From: Telluria aromaticivorans
GTDB taxonomy: Bacteria > Pseudomonadota > Gammaproteobacteria > Burkholderiales > Burkholderiaceae_D
Direction: 5' to 3'
Length of the DNA: 62,680 nucleotides
Assembly: GCF_013003915.1 (NCBI RefSeq)
Contig: NZ_JABAIV010000013.1
Location: forward strand, 1 to 62,680
Part shown: positions 8,623 through 15,589 of the stretch, in pieces
Layout: each line of letters opens with the position of its first letter
Numbering within the stretch: the first letter of the stretch is position 1
Translations under genes and position numbers: made by a program
The notes under the pieces: generated by a model
What the model was told of the DNA's origin: nothing
Database searches by the model: none
The model's input: only the letters and a program-made list of their open reading frames with translations

Positions 8623-9876
8623 ATGAAAAACGACGATATCGAACTGCTCGCCACCAAGGGCGGCAAGCCGGTCAAGATGTGGACGCAAGGCGTGCCGGTC
8701 GAGGCGGAAGCCAAGGAACAGCTTCAAAAGCTGGCGCAGATGCCCTTCCTGTTCCACCACGTTGCCGTGATGCCGGACGTCCATGTCGGCAAGGGCTCGA
8801 CCATCGGCAGCGTGATCCCGACCCTGGGCGCGGTGATCCCGGCCGCGGTCGGCGTGGACATCGGCTGCGGCATGATGGCGGCCAAGACCACCTTGCGCGC
8901 GAACGACCTGCCGGACAACCTGGCCAAGCTGCGCAGCGCCATCGAACAGGCGGTGCCGCACGGCCGGGCCACGAATGGCATGTCGCCCAAGACCCGCAAC
9001 CACAAGGGCAGCCGCGACGTCGGTTCCTGGAACAATCCGCCGCCGGTGGTCGATGCCGGCTGGGCCAGGCTCAGGGCCGAATTCGACGAGATCTGCCGCA
9101 AATACCCGAAGCTGCGCGGCACCAACAACTACAAGCACCTCGGCACCCTCGGCAGCGGCAACCATTTCGTCGAGGTCTGCCTGGACGAAGAAGGCGCCGT
9201 CTGGATCATGCTGCACTCCGGCTCGCGCGGCGTCGGCAACGCCATCGGCACCCATTTCATCGAACTGGCGCGCCAGGACATGCGGCGCCACCAGGTCAAC
9301 CTGCCCGACCAGGACCTGGCCTACCTCGAAGAAGGCACCCAGCATTACGACGATTACGTCGAGGCGGTGGGCTGGGCCCAGAAATTCGCGCGCATCAACC
9401 GCGAAGTGATGATGGAGAACGCGATCCGCGCCGTGCGCAGCGTCATCACCAAGCCCTTCGAGACGCATGTGGAGGCGGTGAACTGCCACCACAACTACGT
9501 GCAGAAGGAGCGCCACTTCGGCAAGGACGTGCTCCTGACGCGCAAGGGCGCGGTGTCGGCCCGCGCGGGCGAGCTGGGCATCATTCCCGGCTCGATGGGC
9601 GCCAAGAGTTTCATCGTGCGCGGCAAGGGCAACCCGGAGAGCTTCAACAGCTGCAGCCACGGGGCCGGGCGCGTAATGAGCCGCACCGAAGCCAAGCGCC
9701 GCTTCACCAGGCTTGATGCCGAGCGCGCCACCGAGGGCGTCGAATGCCGCAAGGACGAGGGCGTGATCGACGAGATCCCGATGGCCTACAAGGACATCGA
9801 CGCCGTCATGCATGCCCAGCGCGAGCTGGTCGAAGTGGTGCACACGCTCAAGCAGGTGGTGTGTGTAAAAGGCTAA
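8623..9876 (+). CDS. rtcB: RNA-splicing ligase RtcB
   Basis: 417 residues from the ATG at 8623, which is preferred to an in-frame ATG nine codons upstream. Diagnostic blocks: GVDIGCGMMA near 76 (Mn-binding Asp/Cys), LGSGNHFVEV, HSGSRGVGN, and the guanylylation site SCSHGAGR with the nucleophilic His near 346. RtcB joins 2',3'-cyclic phosphate (or 3'-phosphate) ends to 5'-OH RNA using GTP, in RNA repair and tRNA re-ligation. No rtcA (cyclase) or rtcR (sigma-54 activator) is nearby, so this is a stand-alone copy. It ends 12 bp before REPIN copy B. Confidence 0.95.
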   Translation: MKNDDIELLATKGGKPVKMWTQGVPVEAEAKEQLQKLAQMPFLFHHVAVMPDVHVGKGSTIGSVIPTLGAVIPAAVGVDIGCGMMAAKTTLRANDLPDNLAKLRSAIEQAVPHGRATNGMSPKTRNHKGSRDVGSWNNPPPVVDAGWARLRAEFDEICRKYPKLRGTNNYKHLGTLGSGNHFVEVCLDEEGAVWIMLHSGSRGVGNAIGTHFIELARQDMRRHQVNLPDQDLAYLEEGTQHYDDYVEAVGWAQKFARINREVMMENAIRAVRSVITKPFETHVEAVNCHHNYVQKERHFGKDVLLTRKGAVSARAGELGIIPGSMGAKSFIVRGKGNPESFNSCSHGAGRVMSRTEAKRRFTRLDAERATEGVECRKDEGVIDEIPMAYKDIDAVMHAQRELVEVVHTLKQVVCVKG

Positions 9877-9888
9877 TCCGTCGAAACC

Positions 9889-10002
9889 CGTAGGGTGGGC
9901 AAGTTCCTTGCCCACGCGGTGATAGTTAAGGGCTACGATTTCGAGCTCGGCGAGCTTGCCGCTAACTATCACCGCGCGGGCGGCGAAGCCGCCCACCCTA
10001 CG
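9889..10002. repeat. REPIN copy B
   Basis: 114 bp bounded by CGTAGGGTGGGC and GCCCACCCTACG. The two halves are complementary over much of their length, including GTGATAGTTA in the left half and TAACTATCAC in the right, so the whole element could fold as one long hairpin. It sits between convergent rtcB and a HAD gene. Confidence 0.9.
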
Positions 10003-10019
10003 GACTACGAAAAGCAGCT

Positions 10020-10649
10020 TCAGCTGCGCAGAATGTGCAGCAGCTCGCCCGGCGCACCAAACTCGCGATCCAGCCCCGCCCGCCGCAACGCCTCGATCGG
10101 CGCATACCCCCAGCTCACCGCCCCAAATCCCACCCCCGCCTTGCGCGCCGCCTCCGCATCCAGCGCCTGGTCGCCCACATACAGCGCGTGGCCCGGCGCC
10201 ACCGCTGCCTGCCGCAGCACCTTGCGCAATCGCGCCGCCTTCCCGAACACCGACATCCCGCACTCGACATGCGCGAACAGCCCGCCCAATTCCGGCCCCA
10301 ATATCAACCGCACATTCTGCTCCGAATTCGACGACACGATCGCCAGCCGCACCCCCGCACGGTCGAGCCCCTGCAACACCTCCTCGATGCCGTCGAACAG
10401 CGGAATCCGCGCCGCGTTCTCGCGCATTAGCCCAATGAAGCTGCTTGATGCCAGCGGCAGCTTCCAGGCCGGCATGCCGACGTGGCGCATGATGGCGCGC
10501 ATGTCGTGGTGGCGCAGGCCTTGCGCTTCGCCGGCCGCGATGCGCCGGAAGCCGTGCTGGTCGGCGATCTGGTTGAACACGCTGACGAAAAACGGAAAGG
10601 AATCGGCCAGGGTGCCGTCGAAATCGAAGATGGCAAGGCGGCAGGACAT
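10020..10649 (-). CDS. HAD family hydrolase (phosphoglycolate phosphatase-like)
   Basis: 209 residues. Motif I DFDGTLADS (nucleophile and acid Asp near residues 8-10), motif II in the IVSSNS segment, and motif III/IV GDQALDAEAARKAG are all present with a helical cap between motifs I and II. This is the Gph/PGP-like subgroup that dephosphorylates small phosphorylated metabolites. The substrate cannot be assigned: motif III/IV reads GDQ..D rather than the classical GD..D of Gph. The next upstream gene on the strand is an SDR 8 bp away, so the two are probably co-transcribed. Confidence 0.8.
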   Translation of the reverse strand: MSCRLAIFDFDGTLADSFPFFVSVFNQIADQHGFRRIAAGEAQGLRHHDMRAIMRHVGMPAWKLPLASSSFIGLMRENAARIPLFDGIEEVLQGLDRAGVRLAIVSSNSEQNVRLILGPELGGLFAHVECGMSVFGKAARLRKVLRQAAVAPGHALYVGDQALDAEAARKAGVGFGAVSWGYAPIEALRRAGLDREFGAPGELLHILRS

Positions 10650-10657
10650 ACAGGATG

Positions 10658-11398
10658 TCAGGCGGTGCCGCCGTTGGCGCGCAGCACCTGGCCGTTGATC
10701 CAGCCGGATTCTTCGCTCACCAGGAAGGACACGATGCGCGCGATATCGCCAGGCTCGCCCAGCCGCTCGAGCGGCGGCAGTTTCGCGAAATGGTCGACCT
10801 GTTCCTGCGTCTTCCCCGTGAAGAACAGTTCGGTGGCCACCGGCCCCGGCGCCACGGTATTCACGCGGATCTGCCTGCCGCGCAGCTCCTTGGCGAACAC
10901 CCCGCTCAATGCTTCCACCGCGGCCTTGCTGGCGCTGTAAACCGCATAGCCCGGCAGCTTCATCGCCAGCACCGTGGTGGAAAAATTCACGATGCGCCCG
11001 CCGTCGTTCAGGCGCGTGGCCGCTTCGCGCAGGGTATTGAAGGTGCCCTGCACATTGACGCCGAAGGTCTGTTCGAACAGCGCGTCGCTGGTGTCGGCCA
11101 GCGCCATGGTCTTGAGCACGCCGGCGTTATTCACCAGCACGTCCACCTTGCCCAGCTCACGCTCGGCGGTGTCGAACATCGCGCGCACTTCGTCCGGCCT
11201 GGAGACGTCGGCTTGCACGGCGATGGCCGTGTGCCCGGTCGCATGCAGGGTGGCGACGACGCGGTGCGCCTCGGAGGCGTTGGCGGCGTAGTTCACGACG
11301 ATCCGGTAACCGTCCTCGGCCAGCCGCTGCGCGATGGCCGCGCCGATGCCGCGCGAGGCGCCGGTGACGATGGCGACTTGTCGGGTGTCCTGGTTCAT
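10658..11398 (-). CDS. Short-chain dehydrogenase/reductase (classical SDR)
   Basis: 246 residues, the usual length. It has the cofactor motif TGASRGIG (about 12-19), NNAG near 89 and the catalytic Ser plus YSASK (Tyr-x3-Lys) near 150. The loop after the second strand (VVNYAANASEA) lacks the acidic residue of NAD-dependent SDRs, so NADP use is more likely. The C-terminal NGQVLRANGG is typical of the 3-ketoacyl-ACP-reductase-like branch. The physiological substrate is unknown. It probably forms a two-gene unit with the downstream HAD gene. Confidence 0.85.
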   Translation of the reverse strand: MNQDTRQVAIVTGASRGIGAAIAQRLAEDGYRIVVNYAANASEAHRVVATLHATGHTAIAVQADVSRPDEVRAMFDTAERELGKVDVLVNNAGVLKTMALADTSDALFEQTFGVNVQGTFNTLREAATRLNDGGRIVNFSTTVLAMKLPGYAVYSASKAAVEALSGVFAKELRGRQIRVNTVAPGPVATELFFTGKTQEQVDHFAKLPPLERLGEPGDIARIVSFLVSEESGWINGQVLRANGGTA

Positions 11399-11491
11399 AG
11401 CGCGGGTCCTTGGGGCGTGGTGTCGTTAACGACATGATGAACCATTTTGCCAAAATTTTTGGCGCGGCGATTATTGCCGTGTACTCAACAA

Positions 11492-12295
11492 TCAGGCCGG
11501 TATCTTGACCCTGGCGTCACAAGTGAAGGCGAGGGTAGCGCCGTCATCCGGCACCCGCAGCCGCTCGCCGAGGCCGGCCTCCTGCGCCGCCGCCAGCAAT
11601 TCGCTGCGCGTCACCGGGCAGTGGCTCAGCGCCTCGAGGTGGTTCGCCACCACTGTGCCCTTCGCCACGCCCAGCAGGCTCACCACGTCCTGCGCATTCA
11701 TGATGATCTCCTGCCCCAGGTCGAAGCGCGCACCGCCGGCCGGCACCACACACACGTCCGGCTGGTGGCGCGCGACGAAGTCGAGCACCCGCGGCGTCAG
11801 GATGGTGTCGCCCGACAGGTAGAGCGAAGGCTCGCCCGGCATCTCGAGAAAATAGCCGACGCCGTGCTCCATCAGCAGCGCCACCGCACCGCGCCCGTGG
11901 CGGCAGGGCACCGTCGTCACGCGCCCGCCCAAGAAGGGCTGGGACGCATGCTCGCTCGAGGCCAGCGGCTGCACGTTCAGCCCGCGCCCGCGCAGGTAGC
12001 CTGCATCGTGCGGCGTGCAGATGACGGGGATATCGCGCTCGCGCAGCCAGCGTTTGCCGGCGCGGTCGAGGTGATCGAAGTGGCCCTTCTGGCAGTGCGT
12101 GACGAGGCAGTGCGTGACGGTGTCGAGCATGGCGCTCCATCCAGGCGGCAGGCCAACGGTCGGATTGCGTTCGCGCCCGCCGCCCAGTTTCAAGGCCGGC
12201 AGGGTGCCCATGGGCGCGAGCATCGGGTCGACCAGGATGCGATAGGGGCCGAGTTCGACGATGATGGTGGCATTGCGCAGCTGGGTGATCTTCAT
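11492..12295 (-). CDS. Metallo-beta-lactamase-fold hydrolase (UlaG-like) with altered metal motif
   Basis: 267 residues from the ATG at 12295. The fold is recognisable by the early LVDPM strand-loop, the metal loop THCQKGHFDHL (residues 66-76) and the later YLSGDTI (Asp ligand) and VVANHLEA (His). In the canonical HxHxDH the first His is replaced by Lys70, while His72, Asp74 and His75 remain. A short internal duplication of THC just upstream suggests a small in-frame duplication. The gene is divergent from a GlxA-type regulator 90 bp away, which may control it. Activity is uncertain. Confidence 0.7.
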   Translation of the reverse strand: MKITQLRNATIIVELGPYRILVDPMLAPMGTLPALKLGGGRERNPTVGLPPGWSAMLDTVTHCLVTHCQKGHFDHLDRAGKRWLRERDIPVICTPHDAGYLRGRGLNVQPLASSEHASQPFLGGRVTTVPCRHGRGAVALLMEHGVGYFLEMPGEPSLYLSGDTILTPRVLDFVARHQPDVCVVPAGGARFDLGQEIIMNAQDVVSLLGVAKGTVVANHLEALSHCPVTRSELLAAAQEAGLGERLRVPDDGATLAFTCDARVKIPA

Positions 12296-12385
12296 GGGAG
12301 CTCCGGAAAAGGTAGGCCCCCATTGTCTGCCGGACCGCAGGCTGGTTAAATGGCAGGGAACGACATAAACCATCCATTTCCCGCC

Positions 12386-13360
12386 ATGCCTTCTACCCAG
12401 ACTTTGCGCGTCGGCCTGCTGCTCTATCCGGGCTGCATGCCGGCCGGGCTGCTCGCTTTTGCCGACCTGCTTCACGCCGCCAACCGCCGCGCGGGACAGC
12501 GCCTGTTCGAGACCCAATACGTGGCGCTGGCCCAAGGCCCGGTCGACTGCGCCCACGGCCTGCGCCTGCCAGCACAGGGCACGCTCGCAAGGGGCGAGGT
12601 GGATGCGGTGCTGGTGCCCGGCTTCTGGTCCGAGTCCGGCGAGCAGGTGGCCGCGGCGCTGGACGAGAACGCCGGCCTGATCGCCGCGCTCGGACGGCTG
12701 GATAAGCGCGTGATGGTCTGGAGCTACTGCACCGGCGTGTGCATCGCGGCGGCGGCACGCCGGCTCGATGGACACAGCGCCACCGTCACCTGGTGGCTGG
12801 CCGATGCCGTGCGCGCACGCTTCCCGCGTGTGGAATGGCAGGTCGAGCGCACGGGCGTGTTCAACGAGCGCAATGCCACCGCATCGGGCGTGAACGGCTA
12901 CCTGCCGATCGCGCAGTCCCTCATCGAACAGCGCCTCAGCCGCGAGGCTTACCGCGACCTGACCCGGCTGATGGTGCTGCCGCGTCCCGAACGCACCCAC
13001 CAGGCTTTCCAGGCGGTGAGCCTGGTTGCGCAACCGAACCGGCTGATGGCGCGCCTGCACGATGCGGCCGAGCGCCTGCCGGCAGGCGAGGCAACAGTGG
13101 AGCGGCTGGCGCGCGAACTCGACACCACCGAACGCACGCTGGCGCGCAAGGTGCTGGCGGCCAGCGGAACGCCGGCCGCCGCCTGGGTGCGGCGCATCAA
13201 GCTGAACCAGGTGAGCGAGCGCCTGATCCACACCTCGGCGCCCGCCAGCACCATTAGCGCAGAGCTGGGTTTCAGCAGCGATGCCGGCATGCGGCGCATG
13301 TTCAAGGAACTGACGGGCATGACGACCGTGCAGTATCGGCAGGCCTTCGGACGGGTGTGA
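12386..13360 (+). CDS. GlxA-type transcriptional regulator (DJ-1/PfpI domain plus AraC HTH)
   Basis: 324 residues. The N-terminal half is a DJ-1/PfpI-like domain (VGLLLYPG at the start, nucleophile-elbow region WSYCTGVCIAAA near 115). The C-terminal ~100 residues form an AraC-family double HTH: ATVERLARELDTTERTLARK, then ISAELGFSSDAGMRRMFKE. Such proteins bind a small effector in the DJ-1 domain. An upstream in-frame ATG at 12350 would add 12 residues; 12386 is preferred because the domain starts just after it. It is transcribed away from the metallo-beta-lactamase-fold gene, its likely target. Confidence 0.85.
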   Translation: MPSTQTLRVGLLLYPGCMPAGLLAFADLLHAANRRAGQRLFETQYVALAQGPVDCAHGLRLPAQGTLARGEVDAVLVPGFWSESGEQVAAALDENAGLIAALGRLDKRVMVWSYCTGVCIAAAARRLDGHSATVTWWLADAVRARFPRVEWQVERTGVFNERNATASGVNGYLPIAQSLIEQRLSREAYRDLTRLMVLPRPERTHQAFQAVSLVAQPNRLMARLHDAAERLPAGEATVERLARELDTTERTLARKVLAASGTPAAAWVRRIKLNQVSERLIHTSAPASTISAELGFSSDAGMRRMFKELTGMTTVQYRQAFGRV

Positions 13361-13364
13361 AGGG

Positions 13365-13832
13365 TCAGCAACCGGTGTTGCTGGCAGCGATGCAGATGCT
13401 GGCGATGCGGCGCCGTTCGACATAGTCGGGCTGCGACACGGTAGCGGCATCGCCGGAAGGACAGGTTGCAGCGTTGCAGGACACCGCGTCGATGCTGTAG
13501 ATGGCCTTGGCAATCGCGACGCCGGGACTGGACTCGCCCTCGTTGAAGCTGGTGCGCGTACAGCTCACGGTCACCACGAAACCGCTGTCGGCGGCGAAGT
13601 CGGCCAGGGTTTGTTCGCCGAAACAGGCGCCGCCATTGCGCAGCTGGTAGAAGCCCCATTCGACGCCGGCGCGCGCGGCCAGGCTGGCGCGCGCCCCCAG
13701 GAGGTTCTGGTTGATGGTGGCCTGCGAGGTGCTCGACAGGCGCAGCAGCGCAGCGCAGACGATGGCCACGACGATCAACAGGATCACCGCCGCGATGTAG
13801 GCAAAGCCCGACTGGCGCAAGCGGATGGTCAT
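13365..13832 (-). CDS. mshP: MSHA biogenesis protein MshP-like
   Basis: 155 residues. A basic leader followed by QSGFAYIAAVILLIVVAIV gives a type IV prepilin-like N-terminus, although the usual Glu at +5 is absent, as is common for MshP. The C-terminal half has six cysteines that could form disulfides. It is the last gene of a tightly coupled operon: its ATG overlaps the mshO stop by four bases (ATGA). It is predicted to be a minor pseudopilin or assembly factor of a mannose-sensitive-haemagglutinin-type type IV pilus. It is convergent with the AraC-type gene, with four bases between the stops. Confidence 0.75.
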   Translation of the reverse strand: MTIRLRQSGFAYIAAVILLIVVAIVCAALLRLSSTSQATINQNLLGARASLAARAGVEWGFYQLRNGGACFGEQTLADFAADSGFVVTVSCTRTSFNEGESSPGVAIAKAIYSIDAVSCNAATCPSGDAATVSQPDYVERRRIASICIAASNTGC

Positions 13833-14674
13833 GGCACGTTGCTCACATGGGCGCCGAGCGTCAGCGAGACCGATTCGCCGCTGTCGGTGATGGTGAGCTT
13901 GAGCTGGACGAAGCCACTTTGCTGGGTCGCGCCCTGGTTGGGCGAAAACACGAATTCACAGCGTTCGACCTTGCTTGCCAGGACCGGCGAGCCGGGCGGA
14001 ATGTCGCAGGCCGGAGCCGGGCTGCGGGCCCTGACGATCCGGTGCAGCGTGCCCGTCCCCGTCCCATTCGTGCCACGGGTCGGTTTCGTCGTGCAGACAT
14101 AGCTCACGACCTGCTGCCCGCCAGGCACCACCACGAAGCGGCCGCCTTCATAGCCCGCCGGGATTTGCACCGGCGCCTGCAGGACGATCCGGTGCGCGCC
14201 CAGCGTCGCAGCAGGCGGCGCTTCCACGCGGTCGACGACGGCCATTTTTTTGACGGGGTCGTGGACATCCTCCGGGTTCTGGTTGCCGATCACGACCAGG
14301 TCACCCGCGACCGGAACCGTACGGAAGGTGGTGAGCACGTCGAACTGGTTGGCGGGGGTGTCGTAGTCGAGGAAGGCGTCGCCGGCGACGTCGACATCCG
14401 GCCCGGTGCGGTACCGTCCGCCACCGATGGTCGGCATCAGGTCCAGGCATTGCGCGCTCCCCAGCCTGAGGGAATTCGGCACGGCCGCGCGCACGTCGGT
14501 AACGATGCGGCGCAGCGCAGTATCGGCCTGGTCGGTCAGGCCTGCGCGCTTGCCCACGGCGATATAGCCGCGGATCGTCGGCCCCAGCTGCATCGCGAAG
14601 ATGCCGCCGATGGCGCCGATCAGCACGATGACGACGATCAGCTCGACCAGCGAGAAACCCTGCTCGCGCTTCAT
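13829..14674 (-). CDS. mshO: MSHA biogenesis protein MshO-like (prepilin)
   Basis: 281 residues. The leader MKREQG/FSLVELIVVIVLIG is a textbook class-I prepilin site: cleavage after Gly6, Phe at +1, Glu at +5. The large C-terminal domain includes a CLDLMPTIGGGRYR block and a PGG.QVVSYVC segment of the MshO family. It would be processed by PilD and act as a minor pilin. The ATGA overlap with the upstream mshD stop and the downstream mshP start indicates translational coupling on both sides. Confidence 0.85.
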   Translation of the reverse strand: MKREQGFSLVELIVVIVLIGAIGGIFAMQLGPTIRGYIAVGKRAGLTDQADTALRRIVTDVRAAVPNSLRLGSAQCLDLMPTIGGGRYRTGPDVDVAGDAFLDYDTPANQFDVLTTFRTVPVAGDLVVIGNQNPEDVHDPVKKMAVVDRVEAPPAATLGAHRIVLQAPVQIPAGYEGGRFVVVPGGQQVVSYVCTTKPTRGTNGTGTGTLHRIVRARSPAPACDIPPGSPVLASKVERCEFVFSPNQGATQQSGFVQLKLTITDSGESVSLTLGAHVSNVP

Positions 14675-15141
14675 GGCGCGGTCCTCCAGCCGGTCAGCGC
14701 CAATTGCTGGACGCCGTGGGTGACCCTGACGGTGACGCGCAGGGCGTCGCCCGCCGCCACGTTGTTCAGCGCGACACCATTGCGGTTCACCTGCACGCTG
14801 ACGTTATACGTTTCCAGGCCTTCGATGGCGGCGCCGTCGACGTCCGTGATGCCGGTGCTGGCAAAGCCGGGGTTGGCGTCGTCGACCATGTCGTAGTCGC
14901 GCACGTCGTTGAAGTCGGCGCGGGTCGCCGCCGCCGCGTTGTCCACCGCGAAGGGCTTGAGCAGGACTTCTTCCATCATGCTCTCGCCAATGGCCAGCAT
15001 CTGCTGCGTGATCACCGGATCGACGCTGGCGCGGTTGGCGGCCGTGAACGCCGCCACCAGGCCGGCCAGGGCCGCGCCGACAATGACGATGGCGATGATC
15101 AGCTCGACCAGGGTGACCCCGGCCATGCGCTTACTGTACAT
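14671..15141 (-). CDS. mshD: MSHA pilin-like protein MshD
   Basis: 156 residues from the ATG at 15141. The leader MYSKRMAG/VTLVELIIAIVIVG has Gly-1 and Glu+5 of type IV prepilins. The mature part contains a YDMVDD...GLETYNVSV stretch typical of MshD-like proteins. The longer frame upstream is rejected because it would place a proline/serine-rich tail before the leader and overlap mshC deeply. As annotated it overlaps the mshC 3' end by 11 bases and mshO by four. Confidence 0.85.
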   Translation of the reverse strand: MYSKRMAGVTLVELIIAIVIVGAALAGLVAAFTAANRASVDPVITQQMLAIGESMMEEVLLKPFAVDNAAAATRADFNDVRDYDMVDDANPGFASTGITDVDGAAIEGLETYNVSVQVNRNGVALNNVAAGDALRVTVRVTHGVQQLALTGWRTAP

Positions 15142-15589
15142 AACCGGTGCTCCCCTCGAACACGATCGCGCGGCGCGCCGTGCCATCGAGCTCGATGGTG
15201 ACCGTGCCGCGGGCGACCGTGGCGCCGGCGGCATCCGAGGTGATCAAGCCGTTCGGCTGGAAGAACAGGGCTTGTCCAACCGCCGTCACACCTTGGGTGG
15301 TCGTGGCGTAGATCTCGCCGTTGACGGGTGTCGTGCAGTTGGTCGCGCCGGCAGCAACGGCCTGGGTCAGCGTGACGGAAGTGGCGCCGACGTTGGCGCA
15401 GACCAGCCGGCGCCGCGCGACGGCGGACTTTTGCGCAGTGCGCAGCGCGCTCACGACTTCGTCGCCGAAAGCGGAGGCCGCCATGGTGTTATTCCCCATC
15501 AGCTTGGGCACGCCGATGGCGGCGATCACGCCGATCAGCAAGACCACCAGCACCAGTTCCACCATGGTAAAGCCGCGGGCCGCCTTCAA
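15131..15589 (-). CDS. mshC: MSHA pilin-like protein MshC, TTG start
   Basis: 152 residues. The only good prepilin leader is MKAARG/FTMVELVLVVLLIG, which requires a TTG start at 15589; the first ATG lies inside the conserved helix. The TTG overlaps the TGA of mshQ as TTGA, the same four-base coupling used by the other genes of this operon, and this strongly supports the choice. The C-terminal domain has two cysteines (VCAN and NCTT) that may pair. It is a predicted minor pilin of the type IV pilus. Confidence 0.8.
   Translation of the reverse strand: MKAARGFTMVELVLVVLLIGVIAAIGVPKLMGNNTMAASAFGDEVVSALRTAQKSAVARRRLVCANVGATSVTLTQAVAAGATNCTTPVNGEIYATTTQGVTAVGQALFFQPNGLITSDAAGATVARGTVTIELDGTARRAIVFEGSTGYVQ

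Noticed and set aside
7495..10263. A 922-codon open frame on the minus strand
   Set aside because: It crosses rtcB on the opposite strand, a REPIN and the lpxR-like gene in the wrong frame; no domain is recognisable.
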